Assembly: GCA_031002005.1 (NCBI GenBank)
Contig: JARYHS010008074.1
Span: forward strand, 264,927,930 to 264,991,929
Length of the DNA stretch: 64,000 nucleotides
Reading direction: 5' to 3'
Source: Vandiemenella viatica
Lineage: Eukaryota; Arthropoda; Insecta; Orthoptera; Morabidae
The notes below the pieces were generated by a model that saw only the letters and a list, made by a program, of their open reading frames with translations, ran no database searches and had not been told where the DNA came from. Positions within the stretch are counted from its first letter, which is position 1, and every line of letters begins with the position of its first letter. The position numbers were made by a program, and so were the translations under genes. Of this stretch, positions 45,656 through 57,835 are shown in pieces.

Positions 45656-47260
45656 ATATAACATTTTTAATAGCTCTGTCACTGAGGTCTTTCAGATGCC
45701 AACGGATTAAGTAATCGAGCATCCCACAACCCTGTTTCTGTTTACTAAACTAAGAGCCTAGAGCCGGCTAAACAGACCAGCAGCTTCCGATAAGGGCCCA
45801 TGACAAGCTGCATTGTCCTGGCTTGATCGATTAATTTTCTGGCCTGGCACTCAGGTGAGTCCAAGTGCGATTCTTGTTTTCGATCGTTTCCCAGTCATTT
45901 GGAATGGTCTAGCTCCTTCCTGTTCATTTTCAACAATTCTGTTCTTAAAGTAACTAAAATATACTTTTTGGTTTCTTCTTCAACATTGCTATACTAAAAC
46001 AGAAAAAGAAGAGAAAAATGCAACACTTACATTTTTTAAATAAATGATTATTAATAAATTTCTTTTCTTTCTTGCTGTAGAAGGGAAACAATGTTTTGGT
46101 GTTGATGTCGACAATTAGCTCTGACTCGCTGATGATATGCTGTTTCGCGCGTGGTAGTGAATCACCTTACGACAAGCAGCTGGTCTCTAGGGCGATATGT
46201 GGGTGAAATGCGTATACATTACTCCTACACTTAGATCCGAGGACGGGGCGGTGAGGAGAAGAAATTCGCTTTCGTATAATTTATTCTGACGGTAATTACA
46301 ATTATATCAAAAAAAAATCGTTCTTGTTCATTCCAATTCACAAGGATAGTTGCTGTATATTTTTTGAAAAGTTTCTTTTCACAGCAAGAATATGTATTTT
46401 TGTCAAAAATATCCTGTTGAAACAAACATTAGAAGTGTCCCATTTAACTTAATCGTCAAACAAATTCAATGAGCATAAACTGTTTGCGTTATTTGTACGT
46501 TAAATGAAATCATATTCTTTTAATATATTGAAAATGATCTGTCACTTCAATCTATCAGTTCCTTGTATTATTTGAAAGATTTCCGAAATTTACTACATTT
46601 TAAAATAAAATTATCTTCATTACGTGGAGAAAGTTTATTACTCTCGAATATCAAGGTAACTGAAAACCAACTCATGCGTACCATGGTATAGGCGGCGATA
46701 TTATAATCTTAATGCTTGAAATACCAGATAATTATGTGTAATTGGGACGTAGTATATATTTATTTTAATCAATTCCCCTAATCGTTCTGTAACTTTTACT
46801 TATCTGGACGATGTTTCTACTATTTAGGTCTCTTACAATTAATAAAAGAGTTTTATTTTTCCACCGATTGCGATGATATCACGTCGTTAGTGATTTTGTC
46901 TGATGCTACCTTATTTTATTACAACAAACAATCGACCTCGAATTTCTAATAACACTTTCGAATTCGTTCGCTTATTGCTACCGGAAGTCTTATATTTTTC
47001 TCTTGTCTCATCTTTTCAAGCCACATTGAATTCCTTCTGGGTTCTCTCCTGGAGCATAAAATTTATGCTACATGTTCTTTTTTTATTTTCTATTGCTTTT
47101 TCTCCCAAAAAGTTTGGTTATTGGTTAGTTTTTCTGGGAATATGTAAACTGGGCTGATGCCCAGCAGCGGAAGCGTATTTCTATATTGATTATTTTTGTG
47201 GGTGACTGTGATGTGTGTAGGTTCAGTAGTGTGTTGTGAATGAGTGAATTATGGAAGAAG
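45656..47260. other. Intergenic, nothing recognised
   Basis: AT-rich; no supported feature. Confidence 0.4.
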
Positions 47261-47264
47261 TGAG

Positions 47265-47578
47265 AGGGCAGGCCTATTCTTCCGAAGGACACAAGGTACC
47301 GTCATGCTTATCATCCTCATACAATAAACGATCACCATTTACCATGTCGTTTGTGCTCACTTCATACGTACTGCGGAGAGGTTTTGGATTAAACACAGGA
47401 CTTTGTTGAATATTATAGTGACTATGAATAATTGCACCACAACCTTTGCGAACCTGCTGAGCCAATCGTTATGATTAAAATTTCTTCCACCATCAACACT
47501 CGAACCAGCTAACCCCATGTCAGGATACGGGCAGAATTATGGTGCCGCAACCAACTCAACCAACGTGGCGGATCCCTT
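47265..47578 (-). mobile_element. SINE-D copy 2 (tRNA-derived)
   Basis: The head on the minus strand starts at CCGCCACGTTGGTTGAGTTG (A-box region) and has the B box GGTTCGAGTGT. The body blocks CTCACTTCATACGTACTGCG and GAGAGGTTTTGGATTAAACA match the copy at 26.83-27.06 kb. Confidence 0.7.
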
Positions 47579-49310
47579 TATTTATCAGCCCATTTAACCT
47601 TTCTGTGTACATAGTTTTCAGCAACTATTTGCTACAATCTGTGTATGAAAATTAATTCTACATATATTCCATGTTACTATGTACAAACTACCTTTTCACT
47701 GCTTTATTTCTTTCTATTACTTCAAAAATATCCCGAAGTAATTTAAGCATTTTTTTCAGTGTCATTGGATGCTTGCGAGGAGGCAGAATTAGTTTATGTT
47801 TAGATGGTTTTATAGCTTTCTTGCTTCCTTTAGATACATATGTGGAATTTGTTGTATGATCAGAACAATTTTCTTTTATATATATCGGGGCTACTATTGG
47901 TATTTGTTTAAAGAATTTACCAAATTATTCGGCTTGGATTGAATCCAGATTACTTCTTTAGTGAACACGTGTATTATGTGACGTAATCCATCTATTTACC
48001 TGAGCTACTTAAAGTGCTGTTATACTAGGTTCAATCAGCAGACCTCAAGTATAGAGGCAAATCTCACATTGGACCGGAAGTGCAGATCTGAAATATAATA
48101 AAATACAATAAGGAGTTTACAAATGGAAACGCTCAGTAGTAGAACAAATCTTCCTTAATGACATCTCATTTGAAACTCAGCCGGAAAGAAAGAAGTAACA
48201 AGTTAATATTAAGATAGTATGTTAATCCCAACCATTTATCTGCACATGTTGATATTATGGATGTTATTCTCTATGTTTAATAGATCTATGATCGTCAGTT
48301 TGCACATATGAGTTGAAACGCCGTCATTGTGGACACAAAGGGAGGTTGGAAACGGGGAGGTTACGAGAACTCAGGATAACCTGCTGTCCGACTTACACAG
48401 TTTTTAAGGCACGTTCGCGTAATTATATAATCGAAAGTTGGAACAGATCACAAAGAAATGAATGTGGAACATATGGAACATAGCTTACGCTAATCACGGA
48501 GAGATGATGGCACGTTCGCTATTCCCCTAGTATACGTAAAGAATGACCAGAGAAGGCAAAGGAAATCACTGCCACATTATTTCGCAACGTATCCAGCTAG
48601 AGGAAAAATTAAGTTGCCTTCAGTACGATTCGACGAGTGATGAACTGGCTCAGCAGCACTTTGTGAGGGGAAAGATTGACTGGATTATGGCTGATGAATG
48701 TGCATCGAAATTTCATGAAAGAAAACCGTAAGATATTGAGAAACAAAGATACTGAAAAAATTTCTAAGAATCCGAGACGATTAATTTTTACATAAACTAT
48801 TACTGAGTTACGATCTTAATTTACTACATAGTAGGTCCTTAGATTAAGTGGTTGGATTACTATATTAATCGATAATAAAAATAGTTTCCTCAATAGGTTT
48901 GGCGTTTCATTTTGTAAGAAATCGTCATGGTTCAGTGCCCCACCCCACTTCCTCGAAACCAATGCGAGTTGCCCCCCCCCCCCCCCACTTCCTAGCTCAA
49001 ATCTTGCTCCCCTCTAGCTCTGATCCTTGATACGTCCTTGTATAATACCATGACGGAAGCTTTTTATACCAGTTGTTGTTAAATGACTCTGACATGGGAG
49101 TAAAAGTTAGCTGTTGAGCTAAGAAAACATACTTTTAATCGTAGCTTGAGGGTGCAGCAATTTTGTTTTCCTCCTCTGCAATACTTCATAATTCAAGAAG
49201 GGATGTGAATAATCATTCCTGGTTCTCGTCTCATTGAGCATTACAAAATTTATGTCTTGTATTTGTTGGCTTCAATCAGCAAAGTAACGTCTAGATAGCA
49301 TCAAATAGTA
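47579..49310. other. Intergenic with a C-tract
   Basis: A C-tract of about 15 lies near 48974-48988 inside a C-rich patch. No gene recognised. Confidence 0.4.
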
Positions 49311-49479
49311 TCCAGCTATCGCTTGTGCTGGTTATAAAGCTGTAGAATTCGCATAGCGGAGGTTGTATGGTTGTATGGTGGATATTCGCTTTTGAAATAC
49401 CCACAGCAATTTCTACTAAACGTTCTACTTGTTGTGTAATTCCGACACGATTGCCGTAATCTCATCCCAAGAGGGCAAC

Positions 49480-49990
49480 TTTTATTTTGCTCGTACCTGG
49501 TGACACCGCCTTCCATTAATCTTGTGAGCTGCACAAAGCGCATGACGCATGGCTGTCGGCAATCCGCGCACCCTGCCAAAACAATGCTGCGCTCGCAGGG
49601 ACAAACGGCGGACAGATAAGAGGTAAAGTAGATAAAATGCGGAGTTGCGAGGGAGAAATAAACAATGGCGACGAGATGTAAATACGCGCCGCTGAAGGCG
49701 TACGAAAGGTGGAGGGGAGTTGGGAAAGGAAGGCGGAAGGCGCCGCACGCCACAGCGACGAGTGAAACCGGGGAACGCGCGCCCTTTAAATAAATCTGCA
49801 CAACAGATTACTACAAATCCCGCTACTATAAAGTTTTTGTTGGGCAACGGTCTTAAACTTTTATAAAGCGTAGGCGGGCTCCTGCGGTTCTTACGAATTC
49901 GGCGAGGCGAGAGAATGTCGGAGACGCCCAAAGTTTGAGCAACCTCCAACCACGGCATAGCCGCTCCAACTGCAATAACAAGGGCCGGAG
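49480..49990. promoter_or_regulatory. CpG-rich island, possible regulatory region
   Basis: About 500 bp rich in CpG (GGCGCCGCACGCCACAGCGA and neighbours) in an AT-rich setting. It contains long overlapping minus-strand frames (161 codons at 49801-49316 and 158 codons at 49958-49482) in different phases, with no motif in either. Overlap of two long frames suggests compositional openness rather than coding. TTTAAATAA near 49786 could act as a TATA-like element. Not assigned to a gene. Confidence 0.3.
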
Positions 49991-50074
49991 CCGTTAAATC
50001 TCTGTCTAAACACTAGATATCTGACGTCCTAAAAGGAAATACTTCGGAATATGAACTTCTGAAAACATCAATAA

Positions 50075-50613
50075 GGGGCCATCCATAAATAACGTCACAC
50101 CTTTAGGGGGGGGGGAGGGGGTCAACAAAGTGTGAAATCGTGTGACAAGGGGGGGGGGGGGCGGACGTGTCATAAACTTTGTGACATCACATGCATAATT
50201 TGTATCACTTTTTGGCTAGTGGCGGAAGATGAAGATGAAGATGATGTTGACACATTGAATGTCCCCAACACTATCGAAATCAAGAATGAAGTGACTATTA
50301 TGCCAATAATAAACAATATCAAGGAATGGGTTCAAAATCCATCGACACATGATGACGCAATTTTGTATCATTAATTCAATTTTTATGTTTTTTTTAATAT
50401 ATTCTTAAATGTTTGATTTATTGTTGATATGATTTTTTAACTAGAAATACATAAATAATTTTGGAAGTGCTGTTTTAATTTATAAATTTAAAACTGCAAA
50501 GTATGTGACGTCACACCAGGGGGGGGGGTCTCCACAAAAAGTGACAACCTGTGACATGGGGGGAGGGGTCCAAAAATCATGAAATTTGTGTGACATAATT
50601 TGTGGATGGCCCC
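50075..50613. mobile_element. MITE-1: 539-bp element, TAA target duplication
   Basis: Terminal inverted repeats GGGGCCATCCATAAATAACG and, inward from 50613, GGGGCCATCCACAAATTATG. TAA lies at 50072-50074 and 50614-50616. The subterminal parts repeat GTGACGTCAC- and GTGACAT-type motifs and G-tracts of 8-13. An 80-codon frame inside (50132-50374, acidic stretch EDEDEDD) has no transposase motif. Confidence 0.8.
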
Positions 50614-50616
50614 TAA

Positions 50617-52060
50617 TGAACGATTGTCTTTATATTTGTGGTGGTTAAAGTTCCTATGTTAATAATCCACAAAAAGGTTATAGAATCCTGGTAATTTAGT
50701 TTTTAAAGTGTCTAGCTAGTGACTGTAAGATATTTTCATAGCATTTGTCTGATATGGAGATTTTATGGGCACTTAAACTGACATTCACTTTTGGCGGACC
50801 CATCTTTGTTAGTAAAAATTGCTCTAGAATGATTCGTGTTTCATATTCTGCATAAAAGAACAGACTACCGTTACACGTTAGATGAATTGGATACAAGGTA
50901 GCGCCAGAGCCGTTTTGTGAAACATCTGAATATGTCCAGTTTTAGTAACATTTAGCCTTATGCTTATACAGCAATTTATTAACTGACATTGTTATACAGT
51001 TAACTGTATAGGCGTGTTTTATATTTTGTTAAGATGTTTAACTAATAATCTTTTACCAAAGAACTGATCTGAAACATAATAATGTTCTCCCAAAGGTTAA
51101 TTATACCTAGCTAATAATATTTTGAGGCCAATATTTTCATATGTTGGTACACACTTTTATGAACAATGTGGATCGGCATTTCATGTAATGTGCTAACGGA
51201 AATCTAATTATAACGTGGTCTTCTTCAATCGGCAACCAAACAGAACGTAGTTTACAACTAGTATAGCCTACGAGGGGCTGTTGCGGTTGCCCGCAGCGTG
51301 TGTTCTAATGATACGTTTTTTGAAGCAGTCGTGTTTGAATTGTAGTTTTGCGATTTAGGAGCTGAATCTCCAGAAGCATTTGTGTCTTACCTTTGCTGGG
51401 AAGGTATCACTGGACATGTAGTGAATTGTGTACCAATGTTGCAGTCTGTTTGCTTATATCACATCCGTCAACTATAGAGTTTCTTTTAAGGTTGCAGTGT
51501 GATTTAATCCACTTAACGTCCATTGTCTTGCTCGAAAAGTCTTTTCCCACATCGGGAACAAAATGCTATTTATCCGTGATTTGTTATATAATCTCATATT
51601 ATGGATTTCGAGTAGGGTTGGAGCTGACGTTGAACCTGATAAAATGAAAGTTTTTAATGGGTAAAGTCACAGCCTTTTTTGAGCGCTACCGGAATACTCA
51701 TTAGTTCTGCTGTCATAATCAAAATCCCTGCTGGTAGTTTAATGAGGTCGTTATGAGGATCAATGTTCAGTGGATAGCATCTGCAGACTTGGGTACATAC
51801 GTGTAAATATGTTTCACTTGGAACTATTTATTCAGAAATTCGTATAAACTTACTTGCTTCATAACTTACTCAGTTGTATATATATTTACATCCTCAAACC
51901 TGAACACTGTTTCTACGACGCTTTCTGCCCAATACCTTGATGATTTCGAGATGATCGGGCCTAAGGGGAAATATTTCTAAGTTACCAATGCCGGGTTGTT
52001 AAACATTCGATTATAAGGGTGAATATGACGCGCATTAAGCTGCTGCCACCATTTTATCAA
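50617..52060. other. Intergenic, nothing recognised
   Basis: No supported feature. Confidence 0.4.
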
Positions 52061-52063
52061 TAA

Positions 52064-52443
52064 GGGAGCGTGCATAAACCACGTAGCTCCATTTTGGCCT
52101 CCTGAGAACCCCCCTCCCCCCATGTAGCCCTACGTGGCTTTTGCCTCTACCCCCCCCCCTCCCCACGTAGCACGTAGCTTTTTTCCCCTTTTGATTCCAG
52201 AAGACATTTTATATTGTTTTCCCTTGTCAGACTATTGTAAATTACATACGGAGATAATTAACTGAGGGAAATAAATATTTACATGCTGTTGTGTGTTCTG
52301 TTCCTCATTTTAACTGTGAAAAATGCTATGAAAAGAAAGCTACGTGGCCTGGCTCGGAACCCCCCCTCCCCCCACGTAGCCCAGCGTAGCCTTCCAGCCA
52401 ACCCCTCCCCCTGGACCAAGCCACGTAGTTTGTGCACGCTCCC
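52064..52443. mobile_element. MITE-2: 380-bp element, TAA target duplication
   Basis: Terminal inverted repeats GGGAGCGTGCATAAACCACG and, inward from 52443, GGGAGCGTGCACAAACTACG. TAA lies at 52061-52063 and 52444-52446. The interior has several CCCCCCTCCCCCC-type tracts next to CCACGTAGC repeats. No coding capacity. Confidence 0.8.
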
Positions 52444-52446
52444 TAA

Positions 52447-53290
52447 GGAGAAATTTTACCTTATGTAGCTCCCTTAAATAGTAGAATGAAAGTGAACGCA
52501 TCTTTGGTGGTACCTATGGACGAACGGAGCACTTTTTATTACATTTGCATATTTCTTTGAAGACTACACTATTTGCATATCTGAAGCAGGCAGTAGCATA
52601 ATCAATGTGTGGGGGCACCAGGAATTTATATAGCATTAATAATGTTGAGGTGTTCACACCGTGTTCTATGCTGATTATTACATGCAAAAGAATCTTTGGC
52701 ATTCCACACTCCTGGAAACTACACTTTATCTGAGTTTCATTTTTAATCTATTGTCATTACCCTGCCCTAAAGATTTTTCCACGCTTTTTACAGGAACTAC
52801 AAAACAGACTATGTTTATGTTCTGCATCTATCTGGTTCTGTGTAGGATATATTCTAAGACTGACGATTTGCTGGGTGATACGTTAGTCACATTGGTGAAT
52901 AATCAATGATGAAAGTTATTTATAGCCGACGCTACAATTGTGTAACATTCTTCCCGCAACTGCCCTGTCACATAGAGGCTTAGAATGACAGCATTCATCT
53001 AGGCTGAAGACGTAAAAATATTTGGTGGATAATAGTGAAACGAACACAAAGTATTGTTGCAGGCCTCAATCAGTTTTTCTAGAGTCATCAGTTTGATAGA
53101 ATCGTAATTGAGTTCCCTACAAAGTTGTGTGGTATCCCTAGTAAGCAAAGTTTCTGGGATAGTATTGTTTAAGGAATCGTGGTTGCATGAAATTTTTATG
53201 TCAATTTTCTATCATATATTTTCACAGCTACTAAAGCAAGTGTGCAATAAGCAGTGAGATCTTTCTATCTGTAGTATCATTGCCTCTTTG
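52447..53290. other. Intergenic, nothing recognised
   Basis: Short frames only. An 82-codon frame at 52661-52909 and a 62-codon minus frame at 52702-52514 are unsupported; the latter faintly resembles a LINE thumb segment but is too short to call. Confidence 0.35.
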
Positions 53291-53296
53291 AAACAA

Positions 53297-53608
53297 TAGT
53301 AATAATAATAATTCCGTGTGGTCGTAGTGACCTGGTGACAGGATTTCTATTGGCTGCGCATTCCGTCCATGTTGTACGCGCCTTTACCTAATCCGGGAAT
53401 CCTGCCGGGTACAGGGGACCTACACTTTAACGTGAAATCTGGACCACGGAAGCGTTCTGGCGGACTTCAAATTATACAGCAAGCTGTGCTAGGGTAAAGG
53501 TCGGGTTAAGGGCCTACGAAAATCCCCACCGAGACAGCGATTCGAACCGGGGACTTTTCGATCCCCAGTCAGACTCCTTAACTGCTGAGCCACCAGACCG
53601 CTCCTTGA
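53297..53608 (-). mobile_element. SINE-B copy 2 (tRNA-derived)
   Basis: Minus strand: head GCGGTCTGGTGGCTCAGCAG, B box GGTTCGAATCG at 53548-53538, body blocks shared with 11.93-12.2 kb, and a short (ATT)n-like tail at about 53299-53312. Confidence 0.75.
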
Positions 53609-54020
53609 AACAGTGTAGTGCTTCCCGAATCAGCGCGAAATGCTCCTCCCACCATTCCTACCCTTCATTTTTGCTATTCTTGGGTTTTATAATAAGGAAT
53701 CCTAAGTGAGTGAGGTGTGCTGGAAAATGTGTTGTTTTGATAAATGAAAGTCAGCACCCATCACTATCAATTTAGACGTCTAAGAAGAAATAAACATCAA
53801 AAAGTTGAGTAGTAATGTGTTCTATAAAATCTAATTGGCAATAACAAACTATCGACTGGCCAAACCAATAAAGGTGATCCACCAACTGCCCGGCCGCCAA
53901 ACAGAGCGGTTGGAGGGACGATCAGCACCCACAATTCCCTGCGAGCTATCCTGCTGTTGCCCGACCAAGTAGCTGCAGCAACTACATCAGGACTAGCAAG
54001 TACAGTGGCTAACAACATAC
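53609..54020. other. Intergenic, nothing recognised
   Basis: No supported feature. Confidence 0.4.
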
Positions 54021-54025
54021 AGTAA

Positions 54026-54234
54026 GGGGGCTTCTATTAATTACGAGAGGTGTTTTTCTTAAAATATGGACCCCCTCCCTCCCCCTTGGTGAGAATTGAT
54101 GGAACTTCCTCCACTAACTTCATATTATGTTTGGAGAGGTGGTGATCTGTTTTTTACTCTCCTCCATCCCCCTTTGTGAGATTTTGTCGAACCATCCTCC
54201 CCTACTTTGAGCTCACGTAATTTAAAGACGCCCC
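54026..54234. mobile_element. MITE-3: 209-bp element, TAA target duplication
   Basis: Terminal inverted repeats GGGGCTTCTATTAATTACGA (one extra G at the left) and, inward from 54234, GGGGCGTCTTTAAATTACGT. TAA lies at 54023-54025 and 54235-54237. The interior has CCCCCTCCCTCCCCC and related tracts on one strand. No coding capacity. Confidence 0.75.
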
Positions 54235-54244
54235 TAAATGTACT

Positions 54245-54500
54245 GGAGTATCGAGAATGGTGGGTGAGTGGTAACGATATGACCTCGCCTTTATTAAGAC
54301 CCGGGTTCGAATCCCAGTCCGGGCATCCAGATTTGGGTTTTCTATAGTTTTCCCAAATCACTTCATGCGAATGACGGGATGTTTCCTTCAAAAGGCCATG
54401 GCCGTATTCCTTCCCGTTCCTTGCTACCCATCCTTTCCCGCCTCCAATGTCTTCGACAAGGCTTAAAGCCATAAGCTGCACTGGGCAGCATTCAATGCAG
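54245..54500 (+). mobile_element. SINE-A copy 6, best-preserved head
   Basis: A box TGGGTGAGTGG at 54261-54271 and perfect B box GGTTCGAATCC at 54304-54314, 43 bases apart start to start, so the head is tRNA-derived. The body follows: CATCCAGATTTGGGTTTTCT, GTTTTCCCAAATCA, TGTTTCCTTCAAAAGGCCAT, GGCCGTATTCCTTCCCG, CCCGCCTCCAATGTCTTCGA. It starts a few bases after MITE-3. Confidence 0.85.
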
Positions 54501-55860
54501 GGCGGAGCTTCGTGAGCCATTCACCGACAGCAGCTACTTTCAACCGAGGCACAGAGTGATATTTTCTTGATATAGAGAGACGAAAGTCAATGTTAACACT
54601 AGTCTACGCAGGTAAAATAGCTATTTATATTCGAAATAGACAAATCATATTTCCAGGAAATAAGTTTTATTTTCTATGAAGTCGCGCTGGACAATAGTGA
54701 TAAGAGTCTGAGCAGCGGCCTACCACCGATCAAGCGCTCTAAGCGACCGCGTCTATTGTCTGTGTCGGCTCGATGAATACACTGTATATTAATGTGTGCT
54801 AGTAGTGATTTGTGTGTTGTTATTGTTTTTTGCGAATCTTAGTGTAAGTTTACACTTGGTTTTTTTACCGTAATATGTTTCAAAACATTATTATGAGCAC
54901 TATTACAGAAGAGCGAGTTTATTTCTAACTAAATAAAAAAAAAACTCTGCCTTACTAAACAAACTCACTTTAAAACTATTAACTCATGGAGACGTTCCTC
55001 TCTTAACAATTTTTTTGCTAGTTATCAAAACGCTCCGTTTTAGAACTAAGCGGTGGTATTTTTTTTATGTTTGTGACAAATTAAAGAACAAATATCATAT
55101 TTTAAAAAAACTCTGTTTTTCATTTAGTCCTACATTTAACCCCTAATGTTCTTCTTTTCTAATACTACCAATATTTACAGATTCAAAATTTACCCCAGAA
55201 CTACAGGAACTACATGAAGTAGTGAAAAAATGAAATCCCGTCAAGGGTCCTCCAAATTCCGAAACAAACTAATTTTCCAAAAAAAAAAGAGCTTTCTTTG
55301 TTTTGGGTTAGCAATGAAATAAATTGTTCATTTATTGTAATATTTTATATTTCTTAGTTATCTTCAGTTTTTTTATCACGTTTAAACGGTGTAGATGAAT
55401 ATATTTTTTTACAAGATCGATTATCAATTTTATTGCTCCAGAATATTGCGATACTATTCATTACTTAAATTCTAACTATTTTCTAGTTCCAAGTTTTCTT
55501 TCTTAAATTAATCCATTGACTAAATTTGGACAATGAGCTCCCATCAAGTGCAGTAATACGACTCGCGATTGCTGGTGCACGTTACAATATATCTGGTTAA
55601 TCGTTAACTGTCTACGGAAAATGGAAAATATAATATTTTCAGAGAAAGCGTTTTCATTTTACCAACGAAAACTCTCCCCAGTCGAGCCAGAAGTTACAAA
55701 GCTAAAATGTCTCCGAGACAGAAACATTTTCGGCCTACCATTACTTGTTGGCGACTATCTTAACTCGATGTTACTACTAAAATAAGAAAAATAACATGAA
55801 AAATAGTAGGAAAATCGACTTGAAACGTCTTGTTAACAGAAAAAGCTGATTTTGAGCTCT
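54501..55860. other. AT-rich intergenic
   Basis: No supported feature. Confidence 0.4.
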
Positions 55861-55879
55861 TTCTATTTTCTTCTTTCTT

Positions 55880-56090
55880 TTTACGCCTCGTCGACAGCGA
55901 AGGTCATTAGAGGCGGGATGGGACTGGAGACAAGGAATGGGAAAGAAATCGGCTATGGCCTTTTTGAAGGAAGCATCCCAGCATTCGCCTGGAGTGATTT
56001 GGGGAAACCATGGAAAACCCAAATCTGGATGCCCGGATGGGGATTCGAACGCGCGTCCTCCCGAATGCGAGGCCAGAATTGAGCTCATGT
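55880..56090 (-). mobile_element. SINE-A copy 7
   Basis: In plus-strand view: CGCCTCGTCGACAGCGAAGG, CATTAGAGGCGGGATGGGAC, TCGGCTATGGCCTTTTTGAA, GCATTCGCCTGGAGTGATTT, GGATGCCCGGATGGGGATTC and a B box (GATTCGAACGC). Confidence 0.85.
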
Positions 56091-56224
56091 TTAACTTATT
56101 ATATATAATAGGTAATATAACATGATAATATTTTTTTGAACCCTTACCAAATATATGAATCACGTCGGTGTAATGGAATTTGTTATTTTTGTCTGTAACT
56201 CTCAGTTCTGCCATTAGCGGTGAC

Positions 56225-56360
56225 GCCCGATTTCGTTCTAGGTTCTGGCATACAACTAATTTCGATAGTTTTCCGAAATTACCGAAAGCCAATGTCGGGA
56301 TGGTTTTATCGAAAATGTCAAAAGCGATTTCCTTCTTATTCCTTGTCTGGCTCTGGCCAC
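56225..56360 (+). mobile_element. SINE-A copy 8 (fragment)
   Basis: Body only: TTTCGATAGTTTTCCGAAAT, AATGTCGGGATGGTTTTATC and GATTTCCTTCTTATTCCTTG. Confidence 0.55.
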
Positions 56361-57600
56361 CATGTGGTCTACAAACCATAAATCCCTAGTAAAAATAATG
56401 TATTTAGTGTATTTTAAATGGAAAACATCTTAAGATTGTACCCATAATTTTCGGTATTAAAATTAGCTGTTAATATAGCCTTACCCCGTCTGAGTGCATC
56501 TAGTATTAGACCTGATGACCAGAACAGTAATAAAATCTCTGGATTAGTAGCCGTGAAAATGGGGGTCCTATCTTACGTAAGTCGTTTTCAGTCAAATGGT
56601 GACGTGGTGTAAGACTTACTACGTGAAACAGCAGTGGATTTACCATACTCCACGGCTTTGCAACCATAAAATTACCTGACTAGTCAACGTTGCTGCTGTT
56701 CATTAAATTTACTGGTAAGTTCACGTCATTATCTCGTGGAATTTTCGCCTTACATTTTGAAAGATCACAGTTGATACCCTGTGAAAATGTGGAAATAACG
56801 CTCCTACACTGCTTACGACAGACTTGCTCTACTCTTATTGGATAAGGACGGTGAGTGACGGGCGTGCAGTTCAATCTCCCGCGAGAATTTTGCTATGAAT
56901 AAGGCGCTGCGCAGATTAGCCTGTGATTGGCAGCAAGGACTAAATTTTTTCGGTATTCTAAAAATCCACCAGTAAATCTTGCACACAGTTCAATCATCTC
57001 CTCTTCTCTGCATTAGTTTCCTTAACAACGGCACTGTAATTAATGTGTCAGCAGATTTACTAATCTCAGTATTATAAGCCATGATCCAGACTAGATGCAT
57101 CTACGCATTCAGTCAGCGAAAGACTGTGAAGAAACACTTGATTTTGTCATTTGGCTTTGCCTCAGTTGACTAAAGGCAGTGCGTTGAATACTGTTCCATT
57201 ACACCAAATATATTGGCAGTATAACAAATATCAACGCTTAATTTCTGGAACATCTCACTGCATTTAGTACGGACTATTTGGATCTTATTTCTTCTCTCAG
57301 AGTGCCAGGAAAGCGTAGTGAATTTACACCCACCGGGCCTTTTGTAGCTCTTCATCGGTCCAATATCGATAGTTATCATTGACAGCATTCAACTACAATT
57401 TATTTTCCTAGTATATGCAATATGCTTGAATAAACCCAATCGCGATGACAAATTCGAGCGAGATATGTGTAACACAACCTTCGCAGTCTCCAGTAATGTC
57501 AGGTTCCCACACCAGTAGTGAACTGTTCACTTCTTACATGGCCTTGTTTTTTTCCTGCTACCGTCTCCACTCCTGCTGCCCTCCACAAGCTACTGGTAAC
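56361..57600. other. Intergenic, nothing recognised
   Basis: No supported feature. Confidence 0.4.
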
Positions 57601-57614
57601 TAGAACAATTGATT

Positions 57615-57835
57615 TTTTTCTTCGACGTCAAGGTCATTAGAGGTGGAAAAGACTGGAAACCAGGAACAGGAAGGAGTTCAGCCATGGCCTTTTGAAGGAA
57701 GCATCCCGACATTTGCCTGGAGTGATTTGGCGAAACCATAGAAAACCAAAATCTGGATGCCCGGACGGCGATTATAACCCGCGTCCTAAAGTTAGCGAGG
57801 CAATAGCTTTACCTCTCACCCAACATGTTCGGTCA
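57615..57835 (-). mobile_element. SINE-A copy 9
   Basis: In plus-strand view: TCGACGTCAAGGTCATTAGA, GGAGTTCAGCCATGGCCTTT, CATCCCGACATTTGCCTGGA, TCTGGATGCCCGGACGGCGA and a decayed B box. Confidence 0.85.

Noticed and set aside
49316..49958. Two minus-strand frames of about 160 codons as genes
   Set aside because: They overlap in different phases in a CpG-rich region and show no motif.
54261..54330. Functional tRNA gene
   Set aside because: The A and B boxes are good, but no full cloverleaf can be drawn and the SINE-A body follows directly.
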